From: an uncultured Clostridia bacterium
Lineage (GTDB): Bacteria; Bacillota; Clostridia; Oscillospirales; Acutalibacteraceae
Length of the DNA: 9,365 nt
NCBI GenBank assembly: GCA_946626015.1
Contig: CAMOTT010000073.1
Span: forward strand, 1-9,365
Reading direction: 5' to 3'
Part shown: piece by piece, positions 1-7,197 of the stretch
Position numbering within the stretch: position 1 is the stretch's first letter
Layout: the number at the start of each line of letters is the position of its first letter
Program-made: the position numbers and the translations under genes
Notes under the pieces: model-generated
Seen by the model: only the letters and a program-made list of their open reading frames with translations
The model's database searches: none
What the model was told of the DNA's origin: nothing

Positions 1-582
1 ATCAAAAAGCAAACCGATTATTCAATAGTTACCATCGGGCTCATTGCAGGCGAGTTTTTTAAATCCAAGGGCATAGCCATAACCAAAGAGATCTTTGGTA
101 TGTCTCAGGATCCCTCCCTTTATAACGCTCGAAAAACCGCCTACGATATAATCGACAAATACGGCATGGAGGAAACCGACGAGGTTTTCATTATTTACAC
201 AAGCTTCGACAGCAGTATGGTCTGCAAGCCCTGCATACGCAGGCTCCTGCCTATCAGGATAAGCGACTTCAAAAACATTGATCTGACGGAACCTGAGCAC
301 GATATATTATATGTTCCGTCGGCCAACGAGGTCTTCGGTATGCTTGTCCCCCAGTATCTTGTGGGTATGATATTCGGCACCGTTGTGCAGGCCTACGCCA
401 GTGAGCATTATTCGAGAATGAACGCCATGCAGAGCGCGACGCGCAACGCGGACGATCTTCTGCAAAAGCTCAAGTTAGAATACAATATGGCCCGTCAGGC
501 ATCCATCACTCAGGAAATAGCGGAGATCACGGGTGCCGCGGCAGCTTTAAACGGAGGCGATCAGTGCGATCATTCACACTGA
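1..582 (+). CDS. atpG: ATP synthase F1 gamma subunit, C-terminal part (5' end outside window)
   Basis: This is the central rotor stalk subunit of F1Fo ATP synthase, which turns inside the alpha3beta3 head and couples proton or sodium flow to ATP synthesis at the cytoplasmic face of the membrane. The frame is open from base 1 and gives 193 residues before TGA; full gamma subunits have about 285-300, so roughly the first third is missing. The end is diagnostic: an ASEHYSRMNAMQSATRNA segment followed by LEYNMARQASITQEIAEITGAAAAL matches the conserved C-terminal helix of gamma. The upstream part (YNxARKTAYDIIDKYG, then a strand ending LLPI) fits the Rossmann-like middle domain. Two things are odd: a Cys-Lys-Pro-Cys pair at codons 223-234, and a short tail after the helix ending Cys-Asp-His-Ser-His. 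atpD and atpC follow in the usual order. The identification is secure; any role for the cysteines is unknown. Confidence 0.95.
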   Translation: MKKQTDYSIVTIGLIAGEFFKSKGIAITKEIFGMSQDPSLYNARKTAYDIIDKYGMEETDEVFIIYTSFDSSMVCKPCIRRLLPIRISDFKNIDLTEPEHDILYVPSANEVFGMLVPQYLVGMIFGTVVQAYASEHYSRMNAMQSATRNADDLLQKLKLEYNMARQASITQEIAEITGAAAALNGGDQCDHSH

Positions 583-591
583 TCTGATCGT

Positions 592-681
592 GTTGCCGGC
601 TCAGTTTGCCGCGTTTCGGCAACGAGCGGCGGCAGTAATCGCCATTAACGCCTGCTCGGGCAAAGCAGGATAACGGTGATT
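592..681 (+). promoter_or_regulatory. Two potential RNA hairpins in the atpG-atpD gap
   Basis: The 140 bases between the atpG stop and the chosen atpD start hold no gene but have clear dyad symmetry. The first hairpin pairs GTTGCCG (592-598) with CGGCAAC (617-623) across an 18-base loop. The second is larger: an inner stem CCTGCT (651-656) with AGCAGG (664-669) and a 7-base loop sits inside an outer stem of 637-647 with 671-681, which has one G-U pair and one A-C mismatch. The sequence after it begins with a short T run (TTTTTATT from 678), so it resembles a weak intrinsic terminator. In an operon whose beta subunit must be made in quantity, it could be a partial attenuator, an RNA processing or stability element, or a dispersed palindromic repeat. 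The structure is read directly from the sequence; its function is inferred. Confidence 0.5.
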
Positions 682-712
682 TTTATTGAACTATTATTGC
701 CCGAAAGGCTAT

Positions 713-718
713 GGTGAT
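713..718 (+). promoter_or_regulatory. Ribosome binding site that decides the atpD start
   Basis: GGTGAT matches the 3' part of the full Shine-Dalgarno sequence and, aligned to the anti-SD, places the ATG at 723 about 8 bases from the core, which is a normal distance. The other candidate, AAAGG at 704-708, lies only 2 bases from the in-frame ATG at 711 and 14 bases from 723, so it suits neither well. An in-frame GTG at 714 would fit AAAGG but overlaps the GGTGAT. Confidence 0.5.
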
Positions 719-722
719 TAAA

Positions 723-2102
723 ATGCCTGACAAGAAAGGTAAAATAATAAAAATAAGCGGTCCTGTTCTTGACGTAAGATTTGAGGGCGAAGCTCCCGAG
801 GCAAACAACCTGCTTGTAACTTCAACAGGGCTCCATATGGAGGTCGCCTCGCACCTTGCCCCCGGGATAGTGCGCTGTATAGCTCTTGAGGCCACAGACG
901 GCTTGTGCTGCGGAACTCAGGTATCAGATACAGGTCACGGCATCCAGGTGCCTGTGGGTGAAAATCTGCTTGGCCGCGTGGTGGATGTGCTGGGCAGACC
1001 CATTGACGATCTGGGCGAGATCGACGCCCCAAAGTGGGATATACACCGCCAGTCCCCCAGCTTCAAGGATCTCAACCCGGCAACGGAGTTTTTTGAGACC
1101 GGCATCAAGGTCATTGATCTGCTTGCTCCCTACGCAAAGGGCGGAAAGATAGGCCTCTTCGGCGGCGCCGGCGTTGGCAAAACCACGCTCATCATGGAGT
1201 TGATATACAACATTGCAAAAAATCACGGCGGATATTCCGTGTTCACCGGCGTTGGTGAAAGAAGCCGTGAGGGCAACGATCTTATAAACGATATGAGGAA
1301 ATCCGGAGCCATCAATAAAACCACGATGGCCTTCGGTCAGATGAACGAACCCCCCGGATCCCGTATGCGCGTTGCCCTGACGGGGCTCACAATGTCCGAA
1401 TATTTCCGCGACGTTATGCACAAGGATGTCCTTTTGTTCATAGATAATATTTTCAGATATGTTCAGGCAGGCAACGAAGTATCCGCCCTGCTTGGCAAAA
1501 TGCCCTCCGCCGTTGGTTATCAGCCCACCCTTGCCAACGAGCTGGGTGATCTGGAGGAGCGTATCGCCTCCACTCGGGACGGTTCTATTACCTCCGTACA
1601 GGCGATCTATGTTCCGGCGGACGACCTTACCGACCCTGCGCCCACAGCGATTTTCTCCCATCTGGACGCCACGACCGTTTTATCCCGTCAGGTCTCCGAG
1701 ATGGGCATCTATCCTGCCGTAAGCCCCCTTGAATCGAACTCCAGGATACTCGATCCCGCAATAGTCGGAGACGAACACTACGAGGTGGCGCGCCGCGTTC
1801 AGGAATGCCTGCAAAGGTACGATGAGCTGAAGGATATAATCGCCATATTGGGTATGGATGAATTATCCGAGGAGGATAAACACACCGTCCACAGAGCAAG
1901 GCGCATACAAAAATTCCTTTCTCAGCCCTTCAACGTCGCTGAGGTGTTCACCGGTATGCCAGGCCGATTTGTACCCCTTAAGGATACCGTCCGGAGCTTT
2001 AAAGCTATCATTGACGGCAAAGCTGACGAGCTGCCGGAGGCCGCTTTTTATATGGTCGGCGATATTGACGAGGCCTTTGAAAAAGCAAAAACTCTGGAAT
2101 AA
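723..2102 (+). CDS. atpD: ATP synthase F1 beta subunit (catalytic)
   Basis: This is the catalytic subunit of F1, which binds ADP and phosphate and makes ATP (EC 7.1.2.2) as the gamma stalk rotates. From ATG 723 it has 459 residues, close to the family norm of about 460-475. An N-terminal beta-barrel domain begins KGKIIKISGPVLDVRF. The nucleotide-binding domain carries Walker A GGAGVGKT (residues 147-154), the catalytic Glu in GERSREGND (about 178-186), and Walker B ending LLFIDN with the following FRYVQAGNEVSALLG and PSAVGYQPTLA stretches. The C-terminal helical domain carries DELSEED (379-385), the torque-transmitting contact with gamma. The start at 723 is preferred because MPDKKGKI aligns with the usual MxxGKI start and has a GGTGAT ribosome binding site; an in-frame ATG at 711 would add four residues. 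All catalytic motifs are intact. The gene lies between atpG and atpC as in typical operons. Confidence 0.97.
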   Translation: MPDKKGKIIKISGPVLDVRFEGEAPEANNLLVTSTGLHMEVASHLAPGIVRCIALEATDGLCCGTQVSDTGHGIQVPVGENLLGRVVDVLGRPIDDLGEIDAPKWDIHRQSPSFKDLNPATEFFETGIKVIDLLAPYAKGGKIGLFGGAGVGKTTLIMELIYNIAKNHGGYSVFTGVGERSREGNDLINDMRKSGAINKTTMAFGQMNEPPGSRMRVALTGLTMSEYFRDVMHKDVLLFIDNIFRYVQAGNEVSALLGKMPSAVGYQPTLANELGDLEERIASTRDGSITSVQAIYVPADDLTDPAPTAIFSHLDATTVLSRQVSEMGIYPAVSPLESNSRILDPAIVGDEHYEVARRVQECLQRYDELKDIIAILGMDELSEEDKHTVHRARRIQKFLSQPFNVAEVFTGMPGRFVPLKDTVRSFKAIIDGKADELPEAAFYMVGDIDEAFEKAKTLE

Positions 2103-2128
2103 CAAGATCACCGAAAGGAATACCTTAA

Positions 2129-2536
2129 ATGAGCACTTATCATCTGCGTATAATGACCCCGGAGCACGAGTTCTTCAACGGTGAAGTGGAAGGGCTCATA
2201 GTGACCGTTCCTGACGGTGAGCTGGGTATTTTTGCCGGTCATCTGCCTCTGGTCGCTCCCCTTGTTGTGGGCAGTATACGTCTGAAAATTGACGGAGAAT
2301 GGAAGGAAGCTTTCAATTCCGAGGGCTTTATCGAAGTCGGCCACGATGACACAGTGCTTTTTACCCAAGCCTGCGAATGGCCTGAGGATATTGACGTTGT
2401 CCGCGCTGAAGAGGCTCTGCGGCGCGCGCAGGAAAAAATCAGACAGCGCAGAAGCATCGCCGAACACAAGGGCTCAAAAATATCCCTTGCCAGAGCCATG
2501 GCAAGGCTCCGCGTTGCAAACCACAAGCTGAAATAA
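2129..2536 (+). CDS. atpC: ATP synthase F1 epsilon subunit
   Basis: The epsilon subunit belongs to the rotor, binds gamma and the c-ring, and in many bacteria restrains wasteful ATP hydrolysis through its C-terminal helices. The 135 residues match the usual length. The N-terminal beta-sandwich (about 1-85) shows the family pattern: LRIMTPEHEFFNGEVEGL, VPDGELGIFAGHLPLVAPL, then a glycine-rich strand ending EGFIEV. The remainder is an Arg/Lys/Ala-rich helical hairpin (AEEALRRAQEKIRQRR, then ARAMARLRVANHKLK). The start is clear: GAAAGGA lies about 9 bases ahead of ATG 2129, and the gap from atpD is 26 bases. It is the last gene of the operon and is followed within 20 bases by a strong hairpin. 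Nothing is missing or unusual. Confidence 0.96.
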   Translation: MSTYHLRIMTPEHEFFNGEVEGLIVTVPDGELGIFAGHLPLVAPLVVGSIRLKIDGEWKEAFNSEGFIEVGHDDTVLFTQACEWPEDIDVVRAEEALRRAQEKIRQRRSIAEHKGSKISLARAMARLRVANHKLK

Positions 2537-2554
2537 ACTTAACAAAAAACGTAA

Positions 2555-2588
2555 AACACCGCTGAGGAGCTTTTTCCTCAGCGGTGTT
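2555..2588. terminator. Bidirectional intrinsic terminator between convergent operons
   Basis: AACACCGCTGAGGA (2555-2568) pairs perfectly over 14 bp with 2575-2588, around the 6-base loop GCTTTT. It lies between the atpC stop (2536) and the stop of the minus-strand split-barrel gene (2607). Read on the minus strand, the hairpin is followed by TTACGTTTTTTG, a good U tract. Read on the + strand, the tract is weaker (GTTGTTGT). It therefore probably ends both transcripts, and is best suited to the minus-strand one. Confidence 0.85.
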
Positions 2589-2606
2589 GTTGTACCTATT
2601 CTTATT

Positions 2607-3008
2607 TTAAAACTTTACAACTTCGGGAGCTTTTGTAAAGGAACTGAATGTTGCGGTGGCATTTTTGAAATAAAGCACCTGAGTGTTGTCATCGTCCGGG
2701 CTGTACATTGCCTTGAGCTCAGGCATTTTGTCCAGCATGGCAACTTTGACCTCACGCCTGTCGTCGTTGACCAGCTCGCCTGAAATACGGAGCCATTCGG
2801 CGCCGTTAAAGGCGCAAAGCTCCGCTTTCGGGTTTACGTTAAGCTGCTTTGACACAGCCTTTACCTTGCCCGTCTGGATATACAGCTTGCCGTCATAAAG
2901 CAAAACCGTGCCAAAGGGGCGGCATCTGGGTTGATCCCCTTCCACTGTGGCCAAATAATAGGTCTTGACTTCGTCAAGGAATTTGTATACTCTCTCGATA
3001 CCTTCCAT
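2607..3008 (-). CDS. Small FMN-binding split-barrel protein, pyridoxamine 5'-phosphate oxidase family
   Basis: A 133-residue protein of the compact flavin-binding split-barrel type, common in Clostridia and usually annotated as pyridoxamine 5'-phosphate oxidase family. Visible family features are an N-terminal helix (ERVYKFLDEVK), the strand TYYLATVEGDQPRCRPFGTV, the LYDGKLYIQTG hairpin, KAVSKQLNVNPKAELCAF, and EWLRISGELV. These are the strands that normally hold FMN. Real PNPOx enzymes of vitamin B6 synthesis are about 200 residues or longer, so that activity is not implied; the natural substrate is unknown. The start is supported by AAAGGAGG, with GGAGG 8 bases ahead of the ATG. It follows the ACT-domain gene by 27 bases and is the last gene before the shared terminator, so it is probably cotranscribed with the ligase/ior genes. 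A link to flavin or redox chemistry of the pathway is only a guess. Confidence 0.85.
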   Translation of the reverse strand: MEGIERVYKFLDEVKTYYLATVEGDQPRCRPFGTVLLYDGKLYIQTGKVKAVSKQLNVNPKAELCAFNGAEWLRISGELVNDDRREVKVAMLDKMPELKAMYSPDDDNTQVLYFKNATATFSSFTKAPEVVKF

Positions 3009-3035
3009 ATAAACAGCCTCCTTTTAAGTACGGGA

Positions 3036-3461
3036 TCAGAATATATCACCCTGCTCGATGATCTTTATGCCTGCGTCATTGAGCGCCTCGGTCGCCAGCT
3101 CGTTATTCTCGACCCTTATTATCACATATGCGCTGCCGCTCTTCGGGGTGATGAACGCATAGGCGTATTCAAGGCTGATACCTTTGTCGGTAATGGTTCT
3201 GATGGCCTTTGCGAAACCGCCGGGAACGTCCGGGATAGCAACGCCCAGCACCTCTGTGGCGGAAACTGTCATACCGTCATTTTTGAGAATCTGAACAGTT
3301 GATTCCGGATCGTTTACAATTAGCCTGAGGATGCCGAAATCGGTAGTATCCGCTATTGAAAGGGCGCGGATATCAATGTTGTTTTTTGCCAGCAATTCCG
3401 TAATTTCCGCAAGGCGGCCGGGTTTATTCTCAACAAAAACTGAAATCTGCTTGATTGCCAT
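3036..3461 (-). CDS. Tandem ACT-domain protein, putative amino acid-sensing regulator
   Basis: This 141-residue protein is made of two ACT domains and nothing else. The first (about 1-68) begins KQISVFVENKPGRLAEITELLAKNNIDIRAL, with the NKPGRL turn typical of ACT ligand sites. The second (about 70-141) has a matching AIPDVPGGFAKAIRTITDKGI segment and ends in a strand, GIKIIEQGDIF. ACT domains bind small ligands, mostly amino acids, at domain interfaces. Stand-alone tandem ACT proteins of this kind often sit beside phenylacetate-CoA ligase genes in Clostridia and archaea, and their partner is generally not known. The gene starts 12 bases after the ligase stop, and its GGAGG site (3469-3473) directly abuts that stop codon, so translation is probably coupled. 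A role as sensor of an aromatic amino acid, or as an allosteric partner of the ligase, is inferred from context. Confidence 0.88.
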   Translation of the reverse strand: MAIKQISVFVENKPGRLAEITELLAKNNIDIRALSIADTTDFGILRLIVNDPESTVQILKNDGMTVSATEVLGVAIPDVPGGFAKAIRTITDKGISLEYAYAFITPKSGSAYVIIRVENNELATEALNDAGIKIIEQGDIF

Positions 3462-3473
3462 AATATTACCTCC

Positions 3474-4775
3474 TTAAATTACACGGTTATCTATTACTCT
3501 TATTGCCTTACCCTCCGAACGGGGCAGCGAATGGGGTTCCACCAGCTTGATAACTGCGTGAACGCCCAAGGTCTGCTGCATTGCGGTGGATATGGTTTTT
3601 TCGATCTCTTCAAGCTTACGGACTGAGTCTGAGAACATTGTATCCGACATTTCTATCAGCACTTTCATTATATCAAGATTATTGACCCTGTCAACAACTA
3701 TCTGATAGTTGGGTTCCATGCCCAGCTGGAGGATAACGTGCTCCACCTGTGACGGGAACACGTTTACGCCCCTGATTATAAGCATATCGTCTGAGCGGCC
3801 CTTGGGTCTGAGCATCTTGACCAGCGTTCTACCGCAGGAGCACTCCTCGTGGGTGATGGCTGAGATATCATGGGTGCGGTAACGCACCAGCGGCAACGCC
3901 TCTTTGCCTATGCAGGTGAAAACAAGCTCGCCGTAAACACCGTCCGGCAGCGGTTCAAGGGTCTCCGGATCAATGATCTCGGGGTAGAAATAATCCTCGC
4001 TGATGTGCATACCGTTCTGTTCCTCGCACTCAAAGGCAACTCCGGGGCCCGCTATCTCGGACAAGCCGTAGATATCATAAGCCTTGATGTCAAGGGATTT
4101 TTGGATCTCCTGCCTCATGTTTTCGCTCCACGCCTCAGCGCCGAAAATACCTATCCTCAGAGGAAGCTCTTTGGGATCGATACCGGCTTCCTTAATCGAC
4201 TCGCCTATGAACATGGCATAGGACGGCGTACAGCAAAGCACGTTGGAGCCGAAATCCCTTAAAAGCTGGATCTGCCTTTTAGTATTGCCGGAGGAAACGG
4301 GAATAGCCGTGGCTCCGGCTTTCTCCGCGCCGTAATGGATACCGAGACCGCCGGTAAACAAACCGTAACCGTAAGAAATATGAATATAATCGTCCTTTGT
4401 GACGCCCATGGCGGTGAGGGCTCTCGCGGTACTCTCCGCCCAGCGCTCTATATCGCCTTTTGTGTAACCCACAACGGTCTGCTTGCCTGTGGTACCGGAG
4501 GATGCGTGCACCCTGACGAGCTCATCCCTGGGCACGGCGAACATACCGAAGGGGTAATTGTCACGAAGATCCTGCTTTATGGTAAACGGAAGCTTGGTGA
4601 TATCGTCAATGGATTTGATATCCCCCGGAAGCAAACCGATTTCATCGAATTTTCTTTTGTAAAACGGAACATTGTTGTAACAGTTGTGCACCATCTTTAT
4701 AAGACGTGCGCTTTGAACAGCGCGGAGATACTCCCTTGACGCTGTTTCTATCTCGGGCGTGAAATATTTTTTCAT
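3474..4775 (-). CDS. paaK: Phenylacetate-CoA ligase family protein (second copy in the cluster)
   Basis: An AMP-forming acyl-CoA ligase of the PaaK family (EC 6.2.1.30 type), which activates an arylacetate with ATP and CoA. At 433 residues it has the normal family length. The adenylate-binding loop SSGTTGK is at 92-98; later come YGLSE plus AGPG, the ECSCGRT segment, GRSDDMLIIRGVNVFPSQ at the start of the mobile C-terminal domain, and the likely catalytic lysine K423 in SEGKAIRV. One deviation is that residue 99, after the loop lysine, is Gln; the other copy has Pro there, which I recall as the more usual residue. AAAGGA stands ahead of the ATG at 4775. The 86-base gap to iorB is the largest inside the run; the ACT gene follows after 12 bases. 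The substrate may be phenylacetate, hydroxyphenylacetate or indoleacetate; the pairing with iorAB supports an arylacetate. It resembles the copy at 7198-8502 throughout and is a clear paralogue. Confidence 0.92.
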   Translation of the reverse strand: MKKYFTPEIETASREYLRAVQSARLIKMVHNCYNNVPFYKRKFDEIGLLPGDIKSIDDITKLPFTIKQDLRDNYPFGMFAVPRDELVRVHASSGTTGKQTVVGYTKGDIERWAESTARALTAMGVTKDDYIHISYGYGLFTGGLGIHYGAEKAGATAIPVSSGNTKRQIQLLRDFGSNVLCCTPSYAMFIGESIKEAGIDPKELPLRIGIFGAEAWSENMRQEIQKSLDIKAYDIYGLSEIAGPGVAFECEEQNGMHISEDYFYPEIIDPETLEPLPDGVYGELVFTCIGKEALPLVRYRTHDISAITHEECSCGRTLVKMLRPKGRSDDMLIIRGVNVFPSQVEHVILQLGMEPNYQIVVDRVNNLDIMKVLIEMSDTMFSDSVRKLEEIEKTISTAMQQTLGVHAVIKLVEPHSLPRSEGKAIRVIDNRVI

Positions 4776-4861
4776 TTTTTACTGTCCTTTCCGATAAACG
4801 CCTATGGATACCGAATATGCAAAATGACAGGAAACAGCCTTCATAATGCATTTGATAAAAA

Positions 4862-5434
4862 CTATCCGTTGTATCCCAGATCAAAAGCCTTGAGGTTCAT
4901 TTCAAGGAATTTTGGGGGTACGGTCTCCTTTATTGCGTCCTGCCACACCTCATACGGAATATCCATATGCTTTGCCATCGAACCGATAAGCACGACGTTT
5001 ACCGCCTTTGCGGAACCTGCTTCAACCGCCATTGAAAGGGCGTCGATCTCGGTAATATCCGCTCCGGACTTTTTCAAAGCCTCAAGCACACCCTTGGGGT
5101 ATTCAGCCTTTCCGATAACAACGGGCATGGGATCTATTGTCTGGGTATTTACTATTATTTTGCCTTTCGGATTGAGGAAACCGAGCCAACGGGCAGCCTC
5201 AAGCTGCTCAAAGGCAAGGATAAGATCCGCCTCGCCCTTCTCGATGATGGGTGAAGAAACCTTGTCTCCGTATTTTACATAAGTTACCACGGAGCCGCCT
5301 CTCTGGCTCATACCGTGAACCTCGGAAACCTTTACATCAAAGCCCTTTGTAACAAGGACGCTGCCAAGCAGACGGCTGGCAAGCAGGGTGCCCTGACCTC
5401 CCACGCCGACTATCATAATACTTTTGACCGACAT
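4862..5434 (-). CDS. iorB: Indolepyruvate:ferredoxin oxidoreductase beta subunit
   Basis: This is the small subunit of IOR (EC 1.2.7.8), which with IorA interconverts arylpyruvate plus CoA with arylacetyl-CoA, CO2 and reduced ferredoxin. The 190 residues fit the usual IorB size of about 190-200. It corresponds to the gamma domain of pyruvate:ferredoxin oxidoreductases. The N-terminus IVGVGGQGTLLASRLLG carries the glycine-rich GVGGQG (10-15), followed by EVHGMSQRGG (38-47), a hallmark of this family that contributes to CoA and subunit contacts. The protein ends without added domains. Its GGAGG site (5444-5448) lies inside the last codons of iorA, and the start is only one base after the iorA stop, so the two subunits are almost certainly translationally coupled and made in equal amounts. 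Confidence 0.95.
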   Translation of the reverse strand: MSVKSIMIVGVGGQGTLLASRLLGSVLVTKGFDVKVSEVHGMSQRGGSVVTYVKYGDKVSSPIIEKGEADLILAFEQLEAARWLGFLNPKGKIIVNTQTIDPMPVVIGKAEYPKGVLEALKKSGADITEIDALSMAVEAGSAKAVNVVLIGSMAKHMDIPYEVWQDAIKETVPPKFLEMNLKAFDLGYNG

Positions 5435-5435
5435 A

Positions 5436-7172
5436 TTACTTGCCCTCCTTTGACGTGATGGCGTCGAATTTGCAAAGCTGAGTACATACTCCGCAGCCTA
5501 CGCACTGGGTAAAATCAATACAGGATTTGCCGTCTTTGATGCTTATTGCCGGACAGCCTATCTTCATGCACATTTTACAGCCGATACATTTGTCCGCATC
5601 AACCGTCAGGGGCGGATTATGCTTGACGTATTTGAGCAGAGCGCAGGGACGGCGCGAGATAACCAGCGAGGGGCCCTCCGCCTCCAGCTCCGCTTTGATG
5701 GTCTCCTCAGTCGTCTTTAAATCGTAGGGATCAACAACAGCCACGCGGTTGATGCCCACCGCCGCCGCGAGCTTTTCAAGGCTGACTGCCGAGGTGGGGT
5801 CGCCCTTGATGGTGTATCCCGTTGTGGGGTTCTGCTGATGGCCGGTCATACCGGTGATGCTGTTGTCCAGCACTATAACAACGGAATCGCTCTTGTTGTA
5901 CGCTATATTGATAAGACCAGTTATTCCGGAATGGATAAAGGTGGAGTCGCCTATTACAGCCACGGACTTTTTAGCGTTTGAGCCATCCGCCTTGTTTCTG
6001 CCATGGAGAGCCGAAACGGAGGCGCCCATGCAGATACAGGTGTCCAGCATTCCAAGGGGCTCCATGGCGCCCAAAGTATAGCAGCCTATATCGCCGCTGA
6101 CTGTGACCTTGAGCTTTTTGAGGGCGTAGAACAGCCCTCTGTGGGGGCAGCCGGGGCAAAGCACGGGGGGGCGTCCGGGGATAGCTATATCGGTTGAAAG
6201 CGTGGGCTTTTCTTCCCCGAGGATCACCTTTGCAATAAGGCTCTGGGAATACTCGCCCTGCAGGGTAAATACATCCTTGCCGATAACGTCGATGCCGTTC
6301 TTCCTGCAATGGGTCTCGATAAAATCATCAAGCTCCTCAACAACATAAACCTTGTCGCACTTTGCGGCAAAGGCTTTTATCAGATCCACAGGCAGAGGAT
6401 ATACGCATCCCAGCTTAAGGTAGGAAGCCTTGTCGCCCAAGGCCTCTTTGGCGTAGCTGTAGCAGATGCCGGAGGCGATAACTCCTATTCGGGTATCGTT
6501 ATACTCAACGGTGTTAAGCTCGCTGCTCTCGGCCCATTTGACCTGAGCCTGTATCCTGTCCTCTACAACAATGTGTCTCTTTTTTGCCATTGCGGGCATC
6601 ATAACGTATTTTTGAGGATCCTTCACATATTCTTTTAATTCAAGCTCCGTCCTCTCCCCTGTCTCAACAAGGCTGCGTGAATGAGCTATCCTTGTGGTAA
6701 GTCTGAGGATAACGGGGGTGTCAAATTTTTCGGAAAGTTCAAAGGCCTTTTTTGCATATTCAAGGCATTCCGCCGAATCTGACGGCTCCAGCATCATCAC
6801 CTTGGACGCCATGGCGTGGTGTCTTGAATCCTGCTCGTTCTGGGAGGAATGCATGCCCGGGTCGTCCGCAACGACTATGACCATGCCCGCGTTCACTCCT
6901 GTGTATGAAGCGGTGTACAGCGGATCCGCCGCCACGTTCAGACCAACGTGCTTCATGCCGCAGAATGACCTTGCGCCCGCGATTGCCGCGCCTGCGGCTA
7001 CCTCCATGGCAACCTTCTCGTTTGGCGCCCATTCGCAGTATATGTCATCATAGGTCGCCGCAAACTCCGTAACCTCGGTGCTGGGGGTACCGGGATAGCT
7101 TGAAACCACCCGGCAGCCTGCTTCATATAAGCCACGGGCAACAGCCTCGTTGCCTATCATAAGCTTTTTCAT
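5436..7172 (-). CDS. iorA: Indolepyruvate:ferredoxin oxidoreductase alpha subunit
   Basis: The large, catalytic subunit of IOR, a cytoplasmic oxygen-sensitive thiamine diphosphate and iron-sulfur enzyme acting on arylpyruvates. From ATG 7172 it has 578 residues. In order: a pyrimidine-binding domain beginning MKKLMIGNEAVARGLYEAG with SYPGTPSTE (25-33); a middle domain; CPGCPHRG ahead of the pyrophosphate-binding domain; the thiamine motif GDSTFIHSG (408-416) ending in LDNS (435-438); and two C-terminal [4Fe-4S] sites. Their cysteines are 529, 532, 535, 540 (CX2CX2CX4CP) and 557, 560, 563, 567 (CX2CX2CX3C). All motifs are complete. The start at 7172 matches the family N-terminus; a TTG at 7181 would add three residues but lies only 3 bases from the AAAGGG site, while 7172 lies 12 from it. 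The ligase upstream ends 25 bases away and iorB follows after one base. Confidence 0.95.
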   Translation of the reverse strand: MKKLMIGNEAVARGLYEAGCRVVSSYPGTPSTEVTEFAATYDDIYCEWAPNEKVAMEVAAGAAIAGARSFCGMKHVGLNVAADPLYTASYTGVNAGMVIVVADDPGMHSSQNEQDSRHHAMASKVMMLEPSDSAECLEYAKKAFELSEKFDTPVILRLTTRIAHSRSLVETGERTELELKEYVKDPQKYVMMPAMAKKRHIVVEDRIQAQVKWAESSELNTVEYNDTRIGVIASGICYSYAKEALGDKASYLKLGCVYPLPVDLIKAFAAKCDKVYVVEELDDFIETHCRKNGIDVIGKDVFTLQGEYSQSLIAKVILGEEKPTLSTDIAIPGRPPVLCPGCPHRGLFYALKKLKVTVSGDIGCYTLGAMEPLGMLDTCICMGASVSALHGRNKADGSNAKKSVAVIGDSTFIHSGITGLINIAYNKSDSVVIVLDNSITGMTGHQQNPTTGYTIKGDPTSAVSLEKLAAAVGINRVAVVDPYDLKTTEETIKAELEAEGPSLVISRRPCALLKYVKHNPPLTVDADKCIGCKMCMKIGCPAISIKDGKSCIDFTQCVGCGVCTQLCKFDAITSKEGK

Positions 7173-7197
7173 AAATATCAAAAACCCTTTCGTATAA

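Noticed and set aside
711..722. ATG 711 as atpD start
   Set aside because: AAAGG is only 2 bases away, the extra residues MVIK are not part of the usual beta N-terminus, and these bases hold a GGTGAT site for ATG 723. It is not fully excluded.
924..1661. 245-codon open frame antisense to atpD
   Set aside because: It lies wholly inside a highly conserved gene, has no family features, and is explained by codon bias of atpD leaving the opposite strand open.
2108..2467. 119-codon minus-strand open frame opposite atpC
   Set aside because: It falls within atpC, which is clearly real, and has no supporting motif or operon partner.
4335..4739. 134-codon + strand open frame opposite the ligase gene
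   Set aside because: It has no recognisable domain and overlaps conserved PaaK motifs on the minus strand, including the adenylate loop; a shadow frame.
7173..7181. Upstream TTG start for iorA
   Set aside because: It is only 3 bases from the AAAGGG site and adds three residues absent from the usual MKKLxxGNEA start of the family.
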